Of a DNA stretch of 36,588 bases, positions 1 through 7,900 are shown one piece after another. The notes below the pieces were generated by a model that saw only the letters and a program-made list of their open reading frames with translations, was not told where the DNA came from and made no database searches. This DNA is from Flammeovirgaceae bacterium. Its GTDB lineage: Bacteria > Bacteroidota > Bacteroidia > Cytophagales > Cyclobacteriaceae. The DNA is taken from the NCBI GenBank assembly GCA_027487845.1, contig JAIYCV010000043.1, forward strand, positions 1-36,588, given 5' to 3'. Numbering within the stretch: the first letter of the stretch is position 1; each line of letters starts with the position of its first letter. The position numbers and the translations under genes were made by a program.

Positions 1-62
1 ATGAAAACCATCCCACCCCACGGGGTTATTTCCTTGTCTGTATAACCAATTTCAAACTCCAT
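1..62 (-). CDS. IS transposase, N-terminal 20 residues (partial, runs off window)
   Basis: An ATG at 62-60 on the minus strand opens a reading frame that begins MEFEIGYTDKEITPWGGM and continues past the window edge. The GYTDKEITPWGGM start is one I recognise from DDE transposases of an IS1380/IS4-like group common in Bacteroidota. Only the start is present, so catalytic residues cannot be judged. The C-terminus of what looks like the same transposase type lies at the other end of the window on the same strand, so these are two different IS copies in the same orientation. Confidence 0.65.
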   Translation of the reverse strand, partial: MEFEIGYTDKEITPWGGMVF

Positions 63-120
63 AACACTAAAATAGCTATTGCTACGCATTAGAAAAACCT
101 ATTGCGTAATTTGGGCTTAA
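1..120 (-). mobile_element. 5' end of an insertion sequence (IS1380-like), cut by the window edge
   Basis: Read on the minus strand, this is the left end of an IS: a TTAA at 117-120, then a terminal repeat beginning GCCCAAATTACGCAATAG, a short leader and the start of a transposase. The same terminal sequence, inverted relative to the element, closes the IS at the right end of the window with 19 of 22 bases identical. A subterminal hairpin (TACGCATTAG, 6-base loop, CTATTGCGTA) occupies 83-108. The TTAA at both outer edges may be the target-site duplication. The family name rests on recognition of the transposase ends and is less certain than the IS call itself. Confidence 0.7.
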
Positions 121-125
121 GTTAC

Positions 126-172
126 ACAAGCGGATGCTTGTTAAATTACAGGTCTTAGCGGACGCTAAGACC
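126..172. repeat. Two adjacent REP-like hairpins with GGAY loops
   Basis: Two palindromes stand in tandem: ACAAGC-GGAT-GCTTGT (126-141) and GGTCTTAGC-GGAC-GCTAAGACC (151-172). Both share the core AGC-GGAY-GCT. They lie between the IS end and the 3' end of the ureohydrolase gene, outside the IS. No T-run follows either stem, so neither is a standard intrinsic terminator. They look like REP-type intergenic palindromes or an mRNA 3' stabilising structure. Confidence 0.5.
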
Positions 173-224
173 AGGTGAGTAGAAGAGGAAATGAATAGAG
201 TAATGAAATTAAATCTTAGCTCCT

Positions 225-1034
225 TTATCTTTTCATTAACTCAATAAGCTCTTTCATAAATTTGTAAGCCACCATGGCCGTCATGTTTTGATGGTCGCGC
301 ATGGGGTTGTACTCCACAATATCGGCACCCACTACTTCCACGTTAATCTTTTGCAGCATTGTCAATACTTCACGAACAGATAATCCACCCGGCTCGTGAT
401 GAGAAACGCCCGGTGCAAAGGCAGGGTCTAGCGCATCAATATCTAATGAAATATATAACGGCCCTTTTAAATTGTTGATAAAATCATAATTGAAATTCTT
501 CATCTCAATTTGAGTTACATCAAAACGTTTTGCTTGTTCGCGCTGATGTGGATTTAAGGTGCGCAACCCAACTTGTGTTAGACTTTTTACCAAGTTGTTT
601 TCTAGGATGCGCGCAAAAGGCGAAGCATGTGAAAACGGATTGTCATCAAAATTGTCATACAAATCCCCATGCGCATCAATGTGTAAAATAGAAAGCGTAG
701 GATGCTTTATGGAATGTGCCATGATGATGGGATACGTAACTGAATGGTCGCCACCTAGGGAGAGTAGTTTACCTTTTTCAAGCTCCAGCGATACTCGCTC
801 AAAAATTGATTCCATGTTTGATTGCGTTTCGGCATGGGTAAAAACAACATCGCCAGCGTCAACATACGTTTCTCCTTTTTTTACTAAGATTCCATTTTCA
901 GAGTACTCGTTTGCCGAACCCTCGGTTTCCATCAACCGAATGCGAGCTGGTGCATACGCAGGGCCGCGCAAAAACGAAGAGTTTACATCATACGGGATGC
1001 CTAAAAGACTAACTTGTGCCGTTGAATCAATCAT
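225..1034 (-). CDS. Ureohydrolase (agmatinase/arginase/formimidoylglutamase superfamily)
   Basis: This 269-residue protein is a cytosolic di-manganese hydrolase that removes urea or a similar group from a guanidino substrate such as agmatine or arginine. All metal-binding residues of the family are visible: H97 in GGDHS, D120/H122/D124 in HIDAHGD, and D198/D200 in SLDIDALDP, followed by the GVSHHEPGG substrate loop. Length is slightly below the usual 290-320. The ATG start is unambiguous. It stands alone on the minus strand, divergent from the transporter gene, with REP-like hairpins after its stop. Family membership is secure. Which guanidino compound it uses cannot be told from sequence alone; agmatinase (speB-like) is my first guess. 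Confidence 0.85.
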   Translation of the reverse strand: MIDSTAQVSLLGIPYDVNSSFLRGPAYAPARIRLMETEGSANEYSENGILVKKGETYVDAGDVVFTHAETQSNMESIFERVSLELEKGKLLSLGGDHSVTYPIIMAHSIKHPTLSILHIDAHGDLYDNFDDNPFSHASPFARILENNLVKSLTQVGLRTLNPHQREQAKRFDVTQIEMKNFNYDFINNLKGPLYISLDIDALDPAFAPGVSHHEPGGLSVREVLTMLQKINVEVVGADIVEYNPMRDHQNMTAMVAYKFMKELIELMKR

Positions 1035-1208
1035 GGTGCGAATAGTTTATTTGCTCAAAATCCAATCGGAAAACCTTTTTCGTAAATACAAGAGAACGAT
1101 ATAAAGTTAAAACTAATTTATGTTCGCCCGATAGATTTGTGGATTGTTTTACAGCGAGGTAACTTTGGTGTAATCGCTATTCTAGGCCTGGTGTTAAGAA
1201 AATCAACT

Positions 1209-2303
1209 ATGCAAACTCAACCGCTTGAAGCACAAAAAACCAATTGGTCACAGGTTTATAGCTTATTGGCATTAAACGCTGCCATTGTAATAAGTTGGAT
1301 AGCCTATCATAACTACCAACCCAAACTGCTGAACCTTTTCCATTTCGAAGAATTGTCATTGTTTCTCGTAGTGGCACAAGCACTGATTCTGGTATTGATC
1401 CCTGGCACCGCTGGCCTGGTAGGCGACTATATGATCAAAAAAAACGGGAATTACTTTGTAGTATTTACGGTTGGAATCAGCGTGACGGCCATGGTTTTCA
1501 TGTGCATAGCATTTACTATTGGAGCTTCCTCGTCTATCCATTTAACGGCAGCATTACCTTTCATGATCGTAATCTGGCTAATCTCTATGAACATCTTTCA
1601 TAGCCCGGCTAACTCAATGCTAGAAATCTTCGCTCCTGCAAAGGAACTTCCTTCAGCGATGGCCTTAATGGTGCTAACCACCGAACTTTTGTACGCGTTG
1701 GAACCGTGGGTGGTAGATTTTGTAGATGCCATCGGACCAACTTATACGTTTGCACTTGGGGCTGTGTTGTTAATTGCCACTGGGTACTTTTTCAGAAAAA
1801 CCACCAGAGATGTCAAACTTTCACGAGATGTAGAGGAGGCTGCTGCTGTGCAAAGCAGTTACCTAAATGTGTTTGTTGCCGGACTTTCACTGGGGCTTGC
1901 CGTTGCCATTATCAACAATTTTGTACCACTTTGGATGCTCTCTAAAAAAGGAATTGAAGTTATTGCAACCAAGCAATCCGTATATGTTTCACTCATTCTA
2001 TTTGTAGCTGCTTTGGCGGCCTGGCCGCTCTCCATGCAAGTGAAAAAAATGGGAGTAGCGAAAGGATTGCGAATAGGATTAGCTGGGTCTTTTGTTTGTT
2101 TCGCGCTCGCTTACTTTCTGCCTCTTTACATTGCGTTGGCAGCCTGTGTTTTTGCCGGTTTGTTTTTCAGTTTAGCTTCAGTATCGGCCTTCCCCTACGC
2201 ATTAGAAAATCTCGCTCCAAAGAATGTAACGCTGGGTGCCGGATTATTTTTTGGCAGTCTAGAACTCGCGCAAGGTTTAATAAGTATAGTAGAGAATCTT
2301 TAA
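1209..2303 (+). CDS. MFS-type multi-pass transporter, substrate unknown
   Basis: This 364-residue inner-membrane protein has about 11 hydrophobic segments spread evenly from residue 17 to the C-terminus, with a basic loop in the middle (near residues 195-212) that splits it into two halves, as in the major facilitator superfamily. The ATG giving MQTQPLEAQK is preferred; an upstream in-frame TTG would add 24 poorly fitting residues. The C-terminus ends soon after the last segment (SLELAQGLISIVENL), so a twelfth helix may be missing, but I see no obvious frameshifted continuation. The substrate is not recognisable. It converges on the cold-shock gene. Confidence 0.6.
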   Translation: MQTQPLEAQKTNWSQVYSLLALNAAIVISWIAYHNYQPKLLNLFHFEELSLFLVVAQALILVLIPGTAGLVGDYMIKKNGNYFVVFTVGISVTAMVFMCIAFTIGASSSIHLTAALPFMIVIWLISMNIFHSPANSMLEIFAPAKELPSAMALMVLTTELLYALEPWVVDFVDAIGPTYTFALGAVLLIATGYFFRKTTRDVKLSRDVEEAAAVQSSYLNVFVAGLSLGLAVAIINNFVPLWMLSKKGIEVIATKQSVYVSLILFVAALAAWPLSMQVKKMGVAKGLRIGLAGSFVCFALAYFLPLYIALAACVFAGLFFSLASVSAFPYALENLAPKNVTLGAGLFFGSLELAQGLISIVENL

Positions 2304-2363
2304 AAAACTTATACTTTGTTGTGTTTAGGAACGGAGTCCATCGGTAGCCACCAAAAAAATAAC

Positions 2364-2816
2364 CTAGTTATCTAATTTAACTTTCACTGCATTCGGTCCT
2401 TTAAAGCCCATTTCTACTTCAAAAGTTACTTTATTGTTTTCTTTAATAGGATGCATCAAGCCATTAATGTGGACAAACACGCTTTCTTGCGTTTCCGAAT
2501 CTTTGATAAAACCATACCCTTTGGCATCATTAAAGAAAGTAACGGTTCCTTTGCGCACGGTGTCTTGCACAACATCAATTTTCTTTGGCACACCAATCTC
2601 AATATCCGATTCATTGATGATTCTTCTCTTTTTAGGATCGGGAGGCGTAGACGTTAAATTACCATTTTCATCCACATAAGCGATCATATCGTCCAGACTT
2701 TGGCCTTCTTTAGCATTAGCCTTTCTTTCTTCCCTGCGTGCTTCTTTCTCTTTTTTCTTCTGCTGCTTCTTTTTTTCAAGTTCCTTTTTATTCCAGGTTT
2801 CTTGTGATTTCGCCAT
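2364..2816 (-). CDS. Cold-shock domain protein with long charged N-terminal extension
   Basis: The last 65 residues are a cold-shock (OB-fold) domain that binds single-stranded RNA or DNA: GTVTFFNDAKGYGFIKD carries the RNP1-type KGYGFI, and VFVHI is RNP2. The first 45 residues are almost all Lys, Glu and Gln (KKELEKKKQQKKKEKEARRE), probably a helical or disordered nucleic-acid-binding tail. The middle stretch (DDMIAYVDENGNLTSTPPDPKKRR) is a linker. At 150 residues it is about twice the length of CspA. This extended form occurs in Bacteroidota. It likely acts as an RNA chaperone or in stress response. It is a single gene; no regulatory site was seen. Confidence 0.85.
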   Translation of the reverse strand: MAKSQETWNKKELEKKKQQKKKEKEARREERKANAKEGQSLDDMIAYVDENGNLTSTPPDPKKRRIINESDIEIGVPKKIDVVQDTVRKGTVTFFNDAKGYGFIKDSETQESVFVHINGLMHPIKENNKVTFEVEMGFKGPNAVKVKLDN

Positions 2817-2962
2817 ACGGAGTAATAATTGTTAGTTGGTTTTAGGTAAAGGTAGCGATTTTATTATGCTGTCGTGTGGAGGGCCGATACATATTATTTT
2901 ACAACGTAGTTCTTTAGCTGAAAACGTGGCTATTTTCCGCATGACACCTTCGTCAAAAGTCT

Positions 2963-3553
2963 TTATTCAGTGCTCTTTTGCTTCAATGCCTTTCCAATAC
3001 TTTTATCCGGAATGATCCACACAATGGAAACAGTCAAAAAGAGTAAATACGAAATAATAGTATTTACAAATGCCATTGGAATTGCCGCGGTGTAGGCCAC
3101 CACAGAAAAAATGCCTTTTCGCTCCATTTTCATAAATGCTGCTTTTAAACTACCACCGTGGCGCTGGGTATTAAAAATGGCGCGTTGAAGAATACTATAC
3201 GAAATGCCACACACAAGAAGTAAAATAGCATAAGCCACCGCTGTGTTAGGACTAAAGTGGTTTTCGCCCATCCAAGCGGTGGCAAATGGAATTAACGACA
3301 GCCAAAACAATAGATTTAGGTTACCCCAAATAATAGAGGCGTTTACGTTTTTAACTGTGTGTAGCAAATGGTGGTGGTTTCCCCAATAGATGCCAATGAA
3401 AATAAAGCTCAGAACATAGCTACTTGCAACTGGCCAAAGATCAAACAACACACTCCACGTTGCAGAAGTGGGAACTTTAAGTTCGAGTACCATTATGGTG
3501 ATAATGATGGCAAGCACACCATCGCTAAAAGCTTCAAGCCTGGTTTTTTCCAT
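2963..3553 (-). CDS. TMEM175-family (DUF1211) potassium channel-like membrane protein
   Basis: This 196-residue protein starts MEKTRLEAFSDGVLAIIITIMVLEL. The FSDGVxAI motif in the first helix is the hallmark of the TMEM175/DUF1211 family, whose bacterial members form tetrameric potassium-permeable channels. About six hydrophobic segments follow, with conserved-looking HHHLLH (after GNHH) near residue 60 between helices 2 and 3, as in the family. Length fits the bacterial single-repeat form. The direction of ion flow and the physiological role are unknown here. It is a monocistronic minus-strand gene by position. Confidence 0.85.
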   Translation of the reverse strand: MEKTRLEAFSDGVLAIIITIMVLELKVPTSATWSVLFDLWPVASSYVLSFIFIGIYWGNHHHLLHTVKNVNASIIWGNLNLLFWLSLIPFATAWMGENHFSPNTAVAYAILLLVCGISYSILQRAIFNTQRHGGSLKAAFMKMERKGIFSVVAYTAAIPMAFVNTIISYLLFLTVSIVWIIPDKSIGKALKQKSTE

Positions 3554-3675
3554 GATGACTCAAAAATAAGACTTTAAAGCAGTGCGCAAAAGGAGCACAC
3601 AATCCATCAAAATTTTAATGTTAATCAACTCTTTCTCCATTATCGGAAAACCAAAAGAAACCCATTCATTCTCAA

Positions 3676-3774
3676 TTAGCTTAATTTCTCTAATTTCTCC
3701 CGTAAAGCCACCGCTAATCCCCGGTCAATCATGTTTGGTAGTTCTTTCATGGCGGCCTCAATTTTGTTGAGCAT
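3676..3774 (-). CDS. Small ORF (32 aa) translationally coupled to the M50 protease gene
   Basis: The ATG of this ORF overlaps the TGA stop of the upstream M50 protease gene by one base (TGATG), the usual layout for coupled translation. The predicted peptide, MLNKIEAAMKELPN then MIDRGLAVALREKLEKLS, is charged and would form an amphipathic helix. I recognise no family. Alternatively it is the former C-terminus of the protease: losing one CT unit from the (CT)6 tract just upstream would join the two frames and lengthen the protease by about 33 residues. I cannot tell which from one sequence. Confidence 0.35.
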   Translation of the reverse strand: MLNKIEAAMKELPNMIDRGLAVALREKLEKLS

Positions 3775-4793
3775 CAACTCTCTCTCTCTACTCTTAAAAA
3801 AGCGAAAGCTGCTTCGGTAGCCAACACCTGAGCTTTCGGCAGAATGGCTGACGGCTTAAACTTTTCCCAATATTCGGTCGCCCTTGGTAGATCTTTCATG
3901 GCATAGGCGTAAAAAAATGCAGCATCCATCCACACAGCCGAGCGCATTCCTTCCGGTACTTCGTCAGCTCTGCTGGCATACTCCAACAAATATTTTTCTG
4001 CCAACTCAATATCTCCATCATCAAACGCCATTTGATGCGCGTACGCATAAAGATAAACCCCAAAGGGTGCATTGATTTTTTCCGCCAGCACCATTGCTTC
4101 TTCCAACTCATTTTTATTGTATAATTTGGGTCTTGTTCCTGCTGTACTTAGCCCGATCATCTTCAGTATTAATAATTCAAATGCTGCCGGCTCTCCGCCT
4201 TTAGCAAAGCGTAATATTCTAGCACCATCAGAAGAAAAGCCACCCACATGAACCGGGATTACGGTGACAATAAAAATAACTAGTGATAAAAATGCGGTCA
4301 TTGATAAAAGGTATGAAATTAGATGCAGTACATCGTTAGTAGCTAATTGCTCCATCAATTTATGAGACGCAAACGCAATAGCCGCAAGCAATAAACTGGC
4401 CACCGGACCACCGGCAGCATAAATGGAGAACCGCTGGCTCAGCCTTTCATTCCCTGTTGGCAAACAGATCACCAGGCCACCCGAAACATTCACATTTTTG
4501 TTCCACTTAAATTTCCACCCTTCTTGTTCTTTATCCCACATAAAAGGACCTACCACAAGCATTCTGAAATCAAAATTCATCTTTATTCCCGCGAAGGCGT
4601 GACCTAATTCATGAACAGCAATTACAAATAAAAAGGAAGGGATAGCCAGTATGGCAAGCCCAATGGCAATATTGGCCGGAATAGTTTCTGCAGCCAGTAC
4701 ACCAACACGTGCGCCCATAAAACCCACGGCTGCTCCCAATAAAACTAAAACAAGGATGGTAATTACTTTCGATATTTTATTTTTCTTTTTCAA
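3774..4793 (-). CDS. M50-family (site-2 protease-like) membrane metalloprotease
   Basis: This 339-residue membrane protein carries the zinc motif H61-E62-L-G-H65 inside a hydrophobic segment. A second family motif, PVHVGGFSSDGARIL with D189, supplies the third zinc ligand as in M50 peptidases, which cut substrates within or near the membrane. Helices flank residues 10-30, 40-70, 125-145 and 155-180. The C-terminal 130 residues are soluble and helical and may contain tetratricopeptide-like pairs (AEKYLLEYASRADE, ATEYWEKFKPSA). The ATG start follows directly on a Lys-rich N-terminus. Its last codons consist of a GA/CT dinucleotide repeat (see the (CT)6 entry). Substrate unknown. Confidence 0.8.
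   Translation of the reverse strand: MKKKNKISKVITILVLVLLGAAVGFMGARVGVLAAETIPANIAIGLAILAIPSFLFVIAVHELGHAFAGIKMNFDFRMLVVGPFMWDKEQEGWKFKWNKNVNVSGGLVICLPTGNERLSQRFSIYAAGGPVASLLLAAIAFASHKLMEQLATNDVLHLISYLLSMTAFLSLVIFIVTVIPVHVGGFSSDGARILRFAKGGEPAAFELLILKMIGLSTAGTRPKLYNKNELEEAMVLAEKINAPFGVYLYAYAHQMAFDDGDIELAEKYLLEYASRADEVPEGMRSAVWMDAAFFYAYAMKDLPRATEYWEKFKPSAILPKAQVLATEAAFAFLRVERES
3778..3789. repeat. (CT)6 dinucleotide tract at the 3' end of the M50 gene
   Basis: Twelve bases of pure CT repeat encode the final E-R-E-S residues of the protease on the minus strand. A change of one repeat unit would shift frame before the stop codon. A contraction to (CT)5 reads ERELMLNK and enters the frame of the 32-residue ORF downstream. 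Confidence 0.75.
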
Positions 4794-4916
4794 AATGGTA
4801 GTATTTATTCTTCAACAATTTGTCGGAATTGACTTCGAATAATTACAATGACTGAGAACTAAAGTTAGGCGGGTTGGATAAAATAAATTCCATAAACATT
4901 CAGATCGAAAATCCGT

Positions 4917-4924
4917 TACCTTCG
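4917..4924 (+). promoter_or_regulatory. Possible -7 promoter box before the WalJ-like gene
   Basis: TACCTTCG matches the Bacteroidota -7 consensus TAnnTTTG at seven of eight positions. It ends only four bases before the ATG, so a transcript from it would be leaderless or nearly so. No good TTTG -33 box is seen at the expected distance, which keeps this call weak. Confidence 0.35.
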
Positions 4925-4928
4925 CAGC

Positions 4929-5756
4929 ATGTCTCTTTTTATAGCCGCTATCAACTCAGGAAGTAATGGCAACTGTTATTATGTTGGAAACCAGCAGGAA
5001 GCGGTTTTAATAGACGCAGGCGTTTCATGTCGCGAGACAGAGCAACGAATGCTTAAGCTAGGCCTTTCGATAAAAAAAGTAAAAGCAATTTTTATTTCGC
5101 ACGAGCATACTGATCATATAAATGGACTAGTTTCACTGGTTAAAAAATATAAAATTCCGGTTTATATAACAGAGGCAACTTTTAAGAACTCAAACCCTAA
5201 AATTGACGATAAGCTATTACATCATTACGCTGGCGCTGAACCAATAAAAATTGGAACGTTAAGTATTTTACCTTTCTCGAAATATCATGATGCGGCCGAT
5301 CCTTTTAGTTATGTCATTGAATTCGCTGGAATAAGAGTAGGCGTTTTTACCGACATAGGAAAAGTTTGTGATCGACTTGTAAAGCACTTCAAACAATGTC
5401 ATGCTGCTTTTCTAGAATCGAACTATGACGAAACAATGTTAGAACGCGGAGGATATCCGCTTGCATTGAAGAACAGGATACGAAATGGCAACGGACATCT
5501 CTCCAACAAACAGGCAGCGGAGCTTTTTATCAAACATAAGCCTGCCCACATGAGTTATCTGTTGTTGTCTCATTTATCAAAAAATAATAACTCGCCTAAA
5601 ATCGTGAAAGACTTATTCGAATCGATCGCAGGAAATGTAAAAATTGTAATTGCTTCACGCAATAAAGAAACTGGTGTATATCACATTCGCCAACAAAAAG
5701 CAAACACCAAACTGAAAACAACTGATGCATTGGAAGTTCAGCTTTCGCTTTTTTAG
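4929..5756 (+). CDS. WalJ/YycJ-like MBL-fold metallo-hydrolase
   Basis: This 275-residue cytosolic protein opens with the SGSNGNCYYV and VLIDAGVSCRE motifs of the WalJ (YycJ) family and has the metallo-beta-lactamase metal site H58-x-H60-x-D62-H63 (SHEHTDH), followed by ESNYDETML and NGHLSNKQA, both typical of this family. WalJ proteins are putative 5' exonucleases; in Gram-positives they are linked to cell-wall regulation and DNA repair, but no WalK/WalR genes lie nearby. Length matches the family (about 260). The ATG is right after a possible -7 box. The gene converges on the esterase gene with only four bases between stops. Confidence 0.85.
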   Translation: MSLFIAAINSGSNGNCYYVGNQQEAVLIDAGVSCRETEQRMLKLGLSIKKVKAIFISHEHTDHINGLVSLVKKYKIPVYITEATFKNSNPKIDDKLLHHYAGAEPIKIGTLSILPFSKYHDAADPFSYVIEFAGIRVGVFTDIGKVCDRLVKHFKQCHAAFLESNYDETMLERGGYPLALKNRIRNGNGHLSNKQAAELFIKHKPAHMSYLLLSHLSKNNNSPKIVKDLFESIAGNVKIVIASRNKETGVYHIRQQKANTKLKTTDALEVQLSLF

Positions 5757-5760
5757 AATC

Positions 5761-6666
5761 CTACAACCACCCGTTTGCTCGAAGCCAGTTAAGTCCCCTA
5801 TCAAACCAATCGTCCTTCGTAGTTTTATTGTTCATGCCAAAACCATGACCACCATTTTGATAAAGGTGCATCTCGGCCTTTACGTTGTTCCTCAAGAGTG
5901 CTTGGTAAAAAATTATTGAATTTTCTGGTTTTACACCGTTATCATCGCTTGCGTGGACCAAAAAAGTAGGTGGTGTTTGACCGTTTACTTGCAACTCATT
6001 TGAATACAAATCAATTTTCTTTTTTGATGGTTTTTTTCCAATCAACTGATCGCGCGAACCCAAATGCCCAATGCTATCCTGAAAGCTTATAACAGGATAG
6101 ATTAACATCATAAAATCAGGGCGAAAGTTTCCAGGTTCACCAAGGGTGTTTGTTGAAAAGTGGGTACCCGCGGTCGAAGCTAAATGACCACCTGCTGAAA
6201 AACCCATTATCCCGATTCGATCGGGCTTTATGCTCCATTCCGCTGCCCGGTTTCTTACTGTAAAGATGGCTTGTTGCGCATCTTGAAGTGGGCCAATCTC
6301 TTTGTCTATCATGGTTAAAGAATCCGGTATACGATATTTAACAACAAACGCGGCAACCCCCGCTGCAGCAAAACGTTTTGCCACATCCGTACCTTCATGT
6401 GAGATCGCGTTTACCCAATACCCACCACCGGGAAAAATGATGACAGCAGTGCCGCATGCATTTCCTTTTGCTGGCAAAAAAACTGAAAGTGTCGGTTTAG
6501 AAATTTTACTAACAATGGTTATCCCGTCTTTATTTTCTGTTAGCTCAGTATCTCTAGATGGCTTGCTATTCGGTATCTTATCCACATAAAGTGGAATTGT
6601 AATTTGAGCATTCATTTGTAAACAAACTACCAATAGTAAGAATATTGTAAATAATAAATGTTTCAT
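5761..6666 (-). CDS. Secreted alpha/beta-hydrolase (acetyl-xylan esterase / BD-FAE-like)
   Basis: A signal peptide (residues 1-21, ending QMNAQ) precedes a single alpha/beta-hydrolase domain of about 280 residues. The oxyanion loop is FPGGGYWVNAISHEG, the nucleophile S157 lies in GFSAGGHLA, the acid is D241 or D242 in HASDDNGV, and the base H274 in GGHGFGM. This set is typical of carbohydrate esterases that deacetylate xylan or other plant polysaccharides, and of broader carboxylesterases. It probably acts in the periplasm or outside the cell. No polysaccharide-utilisation genes lie next to it, so the substrate remains open. Confidence 0.8.
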   Translation of the reverse strand: MKHLLFTIFLLLVVCLQMNAQITIPLYVDKIPNSKPSRDTELTENKDGITIVSKISKPTLSVFLPAKGNACGTAVIIFPGGGYWVNAISHEGTDVAKRFAAAGVAAFVVKYRIPDSLTMIDKEIGPLQDAQQAIFTVRNRAAEWSIKPDRIGIMGFSAGGHLASTAGTHFSTNTLGEPGNFRPDFMMLIYPVISFQDSIGHLGSRDQLIGKKPSKKKIDLYSNELQVNGQTPPTFLVHASDDNGVKPENSIIFYQALLRNNVKAEMHLYQNGGHGFGMNNKTTKDDWFDRGLNWLRANGWL

Positions 6667-6719
6667 AAGTAAGCGTACTTCCTAGAAATTTGATATTAAA
6701 AGTATCGCTTTTCGCTGAA

Positions 6720-7298
6720 TTATTTTTTTAAATCAAAAATATCAATCAGCACCTTATTCAATAGGTCCATGTCAAGCCTCCGGCCATCTTTAAATGACTT
6801 TTTATCTTTGTTTAACAATAACGCATTCCACTGCCCTCGCCCGTCATTTAATCCATTGATACCTTCCCCCGCATTTAATCCCTTGCGCTCAACATCAAAC
6901 GAAACTTGTTCGACCCGTGTAACATAGGTATTGTCTAGTAATTGAATAGCAATCTTGCCTGTCCAAAGACCGTTTACAAATACAGGTGAAGTGTAGCGCG
7001 CTGATCCACCGTATTTTTTATAGTCAACTTTTAGTTTAACCAGATCGGCAGTAATCTTGAAATTCCGCTCATCTATATGTCGAATGTTGTCGTTCTTTTT
7101 AAGAAAAACGATTAATGAATTTTTTAATACTTCCTTTTCTTTGGTGGAACTGGAAAACGCCTTTTGCCAAACCGCATCCTGATTGGCAATACTCCAATTG
7201 GCATAACTTGTTAAACTATTAGAAAAACCTGCCGACTGAGATAGAGAGGTAAGAAAGGTGCCTATCAAAAGAGCAATTGTCAAGGTGCTTTTTATCAT
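6720..7298 (-). CDS. Secreted protein of unknown function
   Basis: The ATG that opens MIKSTLTIALLIGTFLTSLSQ is chosen because it begins a clean signal peptide; a longer reading with 17 more residues would bury that signal. The mature part (about 170 residues) is soluble and lacks cysteines or motifs I recognise. It has a helical front part (SYANWSIANQDAVWQKAF) and a beta-rich centre (GGSARYTSPVFVNGLWTGKIAIQLLD). Length and secretion suggest a periplasmic or outer-membrane-associated factor. It follows the usp gene on the same strand with a gap of about 115 bases, so co-transcription is possible but not shown. Confidence 0.6.
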   Translation of the reverse strand: MIKSTLTIALLIGTFLTSLSQSAGFSNSLTSYANWSIANQDAVWQKAFSSSTKEKEVLKNSLIVFLKKNDNIRHIDERNFKITADLVKLKVDYKKYGGSARYTSPVFVNGLWTGKIAIQLLDNTYVTRVEQVSFDVERKGLNAGEGINGLNDGRGQWNALLLNKDKKSFKDGRRLDMDLLNKVLIDIFDLKK

Positions 7299-7414
7299 CT
7301 GATTGATCTGAAAGTGGGAGGTTAAATCCCCTTCAGAGTAAAGCTGCAAAAATAATGTCTTTGCAAGCTGAACACAATAGTTTGATAAACCTAACGAAAA
7401 AAAAGAGTTGCCTA

Positions 7415-7813
7415 TTACGGAATTATCGCCAGCGGCATTCTTATTCGGTGTACTAATTCGTCAAATAATTCTTTATTTTCCTCACTTAAATTTTTACTTA
7501 GAACGAGCAAATCAATAGAATGTGTTTTCGCATGACTGTCAATTCGATCGGTAAAAAAACCAACCTCTGTCTTAAAATCATATGAAATTGGATGCCCCTT
7601 TAGCATCGAATGTTCCAATGCGGCAAAATCCGTAAACGCTTGCTCTTCGCGATTCTGTTTCATCTGCAGCGCTTTACCATCAGACTTAAGAAGCCTAAAT
7701 GTATGCAGCACCGTAATGTGACCTTTGATCTTTTCTGCCATCTCTACCGCCCACCGCAGTGCTCTATTTGATGACTGAGAAAAATCCGTAATTAATAGTA
7801 TTGTTGATTCCAT
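7415..7813 (-). CDS. Universal stress protein, single domain
   Basis: This is a 132-residue UspA-type protein if started at MESTILLITDFSQSSNRAL, the position where the family's first beta strand begins; a longer start adds ten unrelated residues. The core is DFSQSSNRALRWAVEMAE, then ITVLHTF and IDLLVLSK. The usual ATP-binding G-x2-G-x9-GS loop before the last strand is absent (KNLSEENKELFDELVHRI stands there), so this member probably does not bind ATP in the standard way. It is transcribed divergently from the histidine kinase, and a TGA-N6-TCA dyad lies between them, about 93 bases upstream of its start. That suggests oxygen-linked control. Confidence 0.8.
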   Translation of the reverse strand: MESTILLITDFSQSSNRALRWAVEMAEKIKGHITVLHTFRLLKSDGKALQMKQNREEQAFTDFAALEHSMLKGHPISYDFKTEVGFFTDRIDSHAKTHSIDLLVLSKNLSEENKELFDELVHRIRMPLAIIP

Positions 7814-7900
7814 TTTTATTCCGTATTCAGAATATTCTTCCATGGTACGAACTTACAGCCTGCCGCATTTTAGGCGACCGATTTTTATCAACAAAAAAGA

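Noticed and set aside
559..1104. Long plus-strand ORF opposite the ureohydrolase gene
   Set aside because: It is antisense to a gene with all six metal ligands and the translation has no family features.
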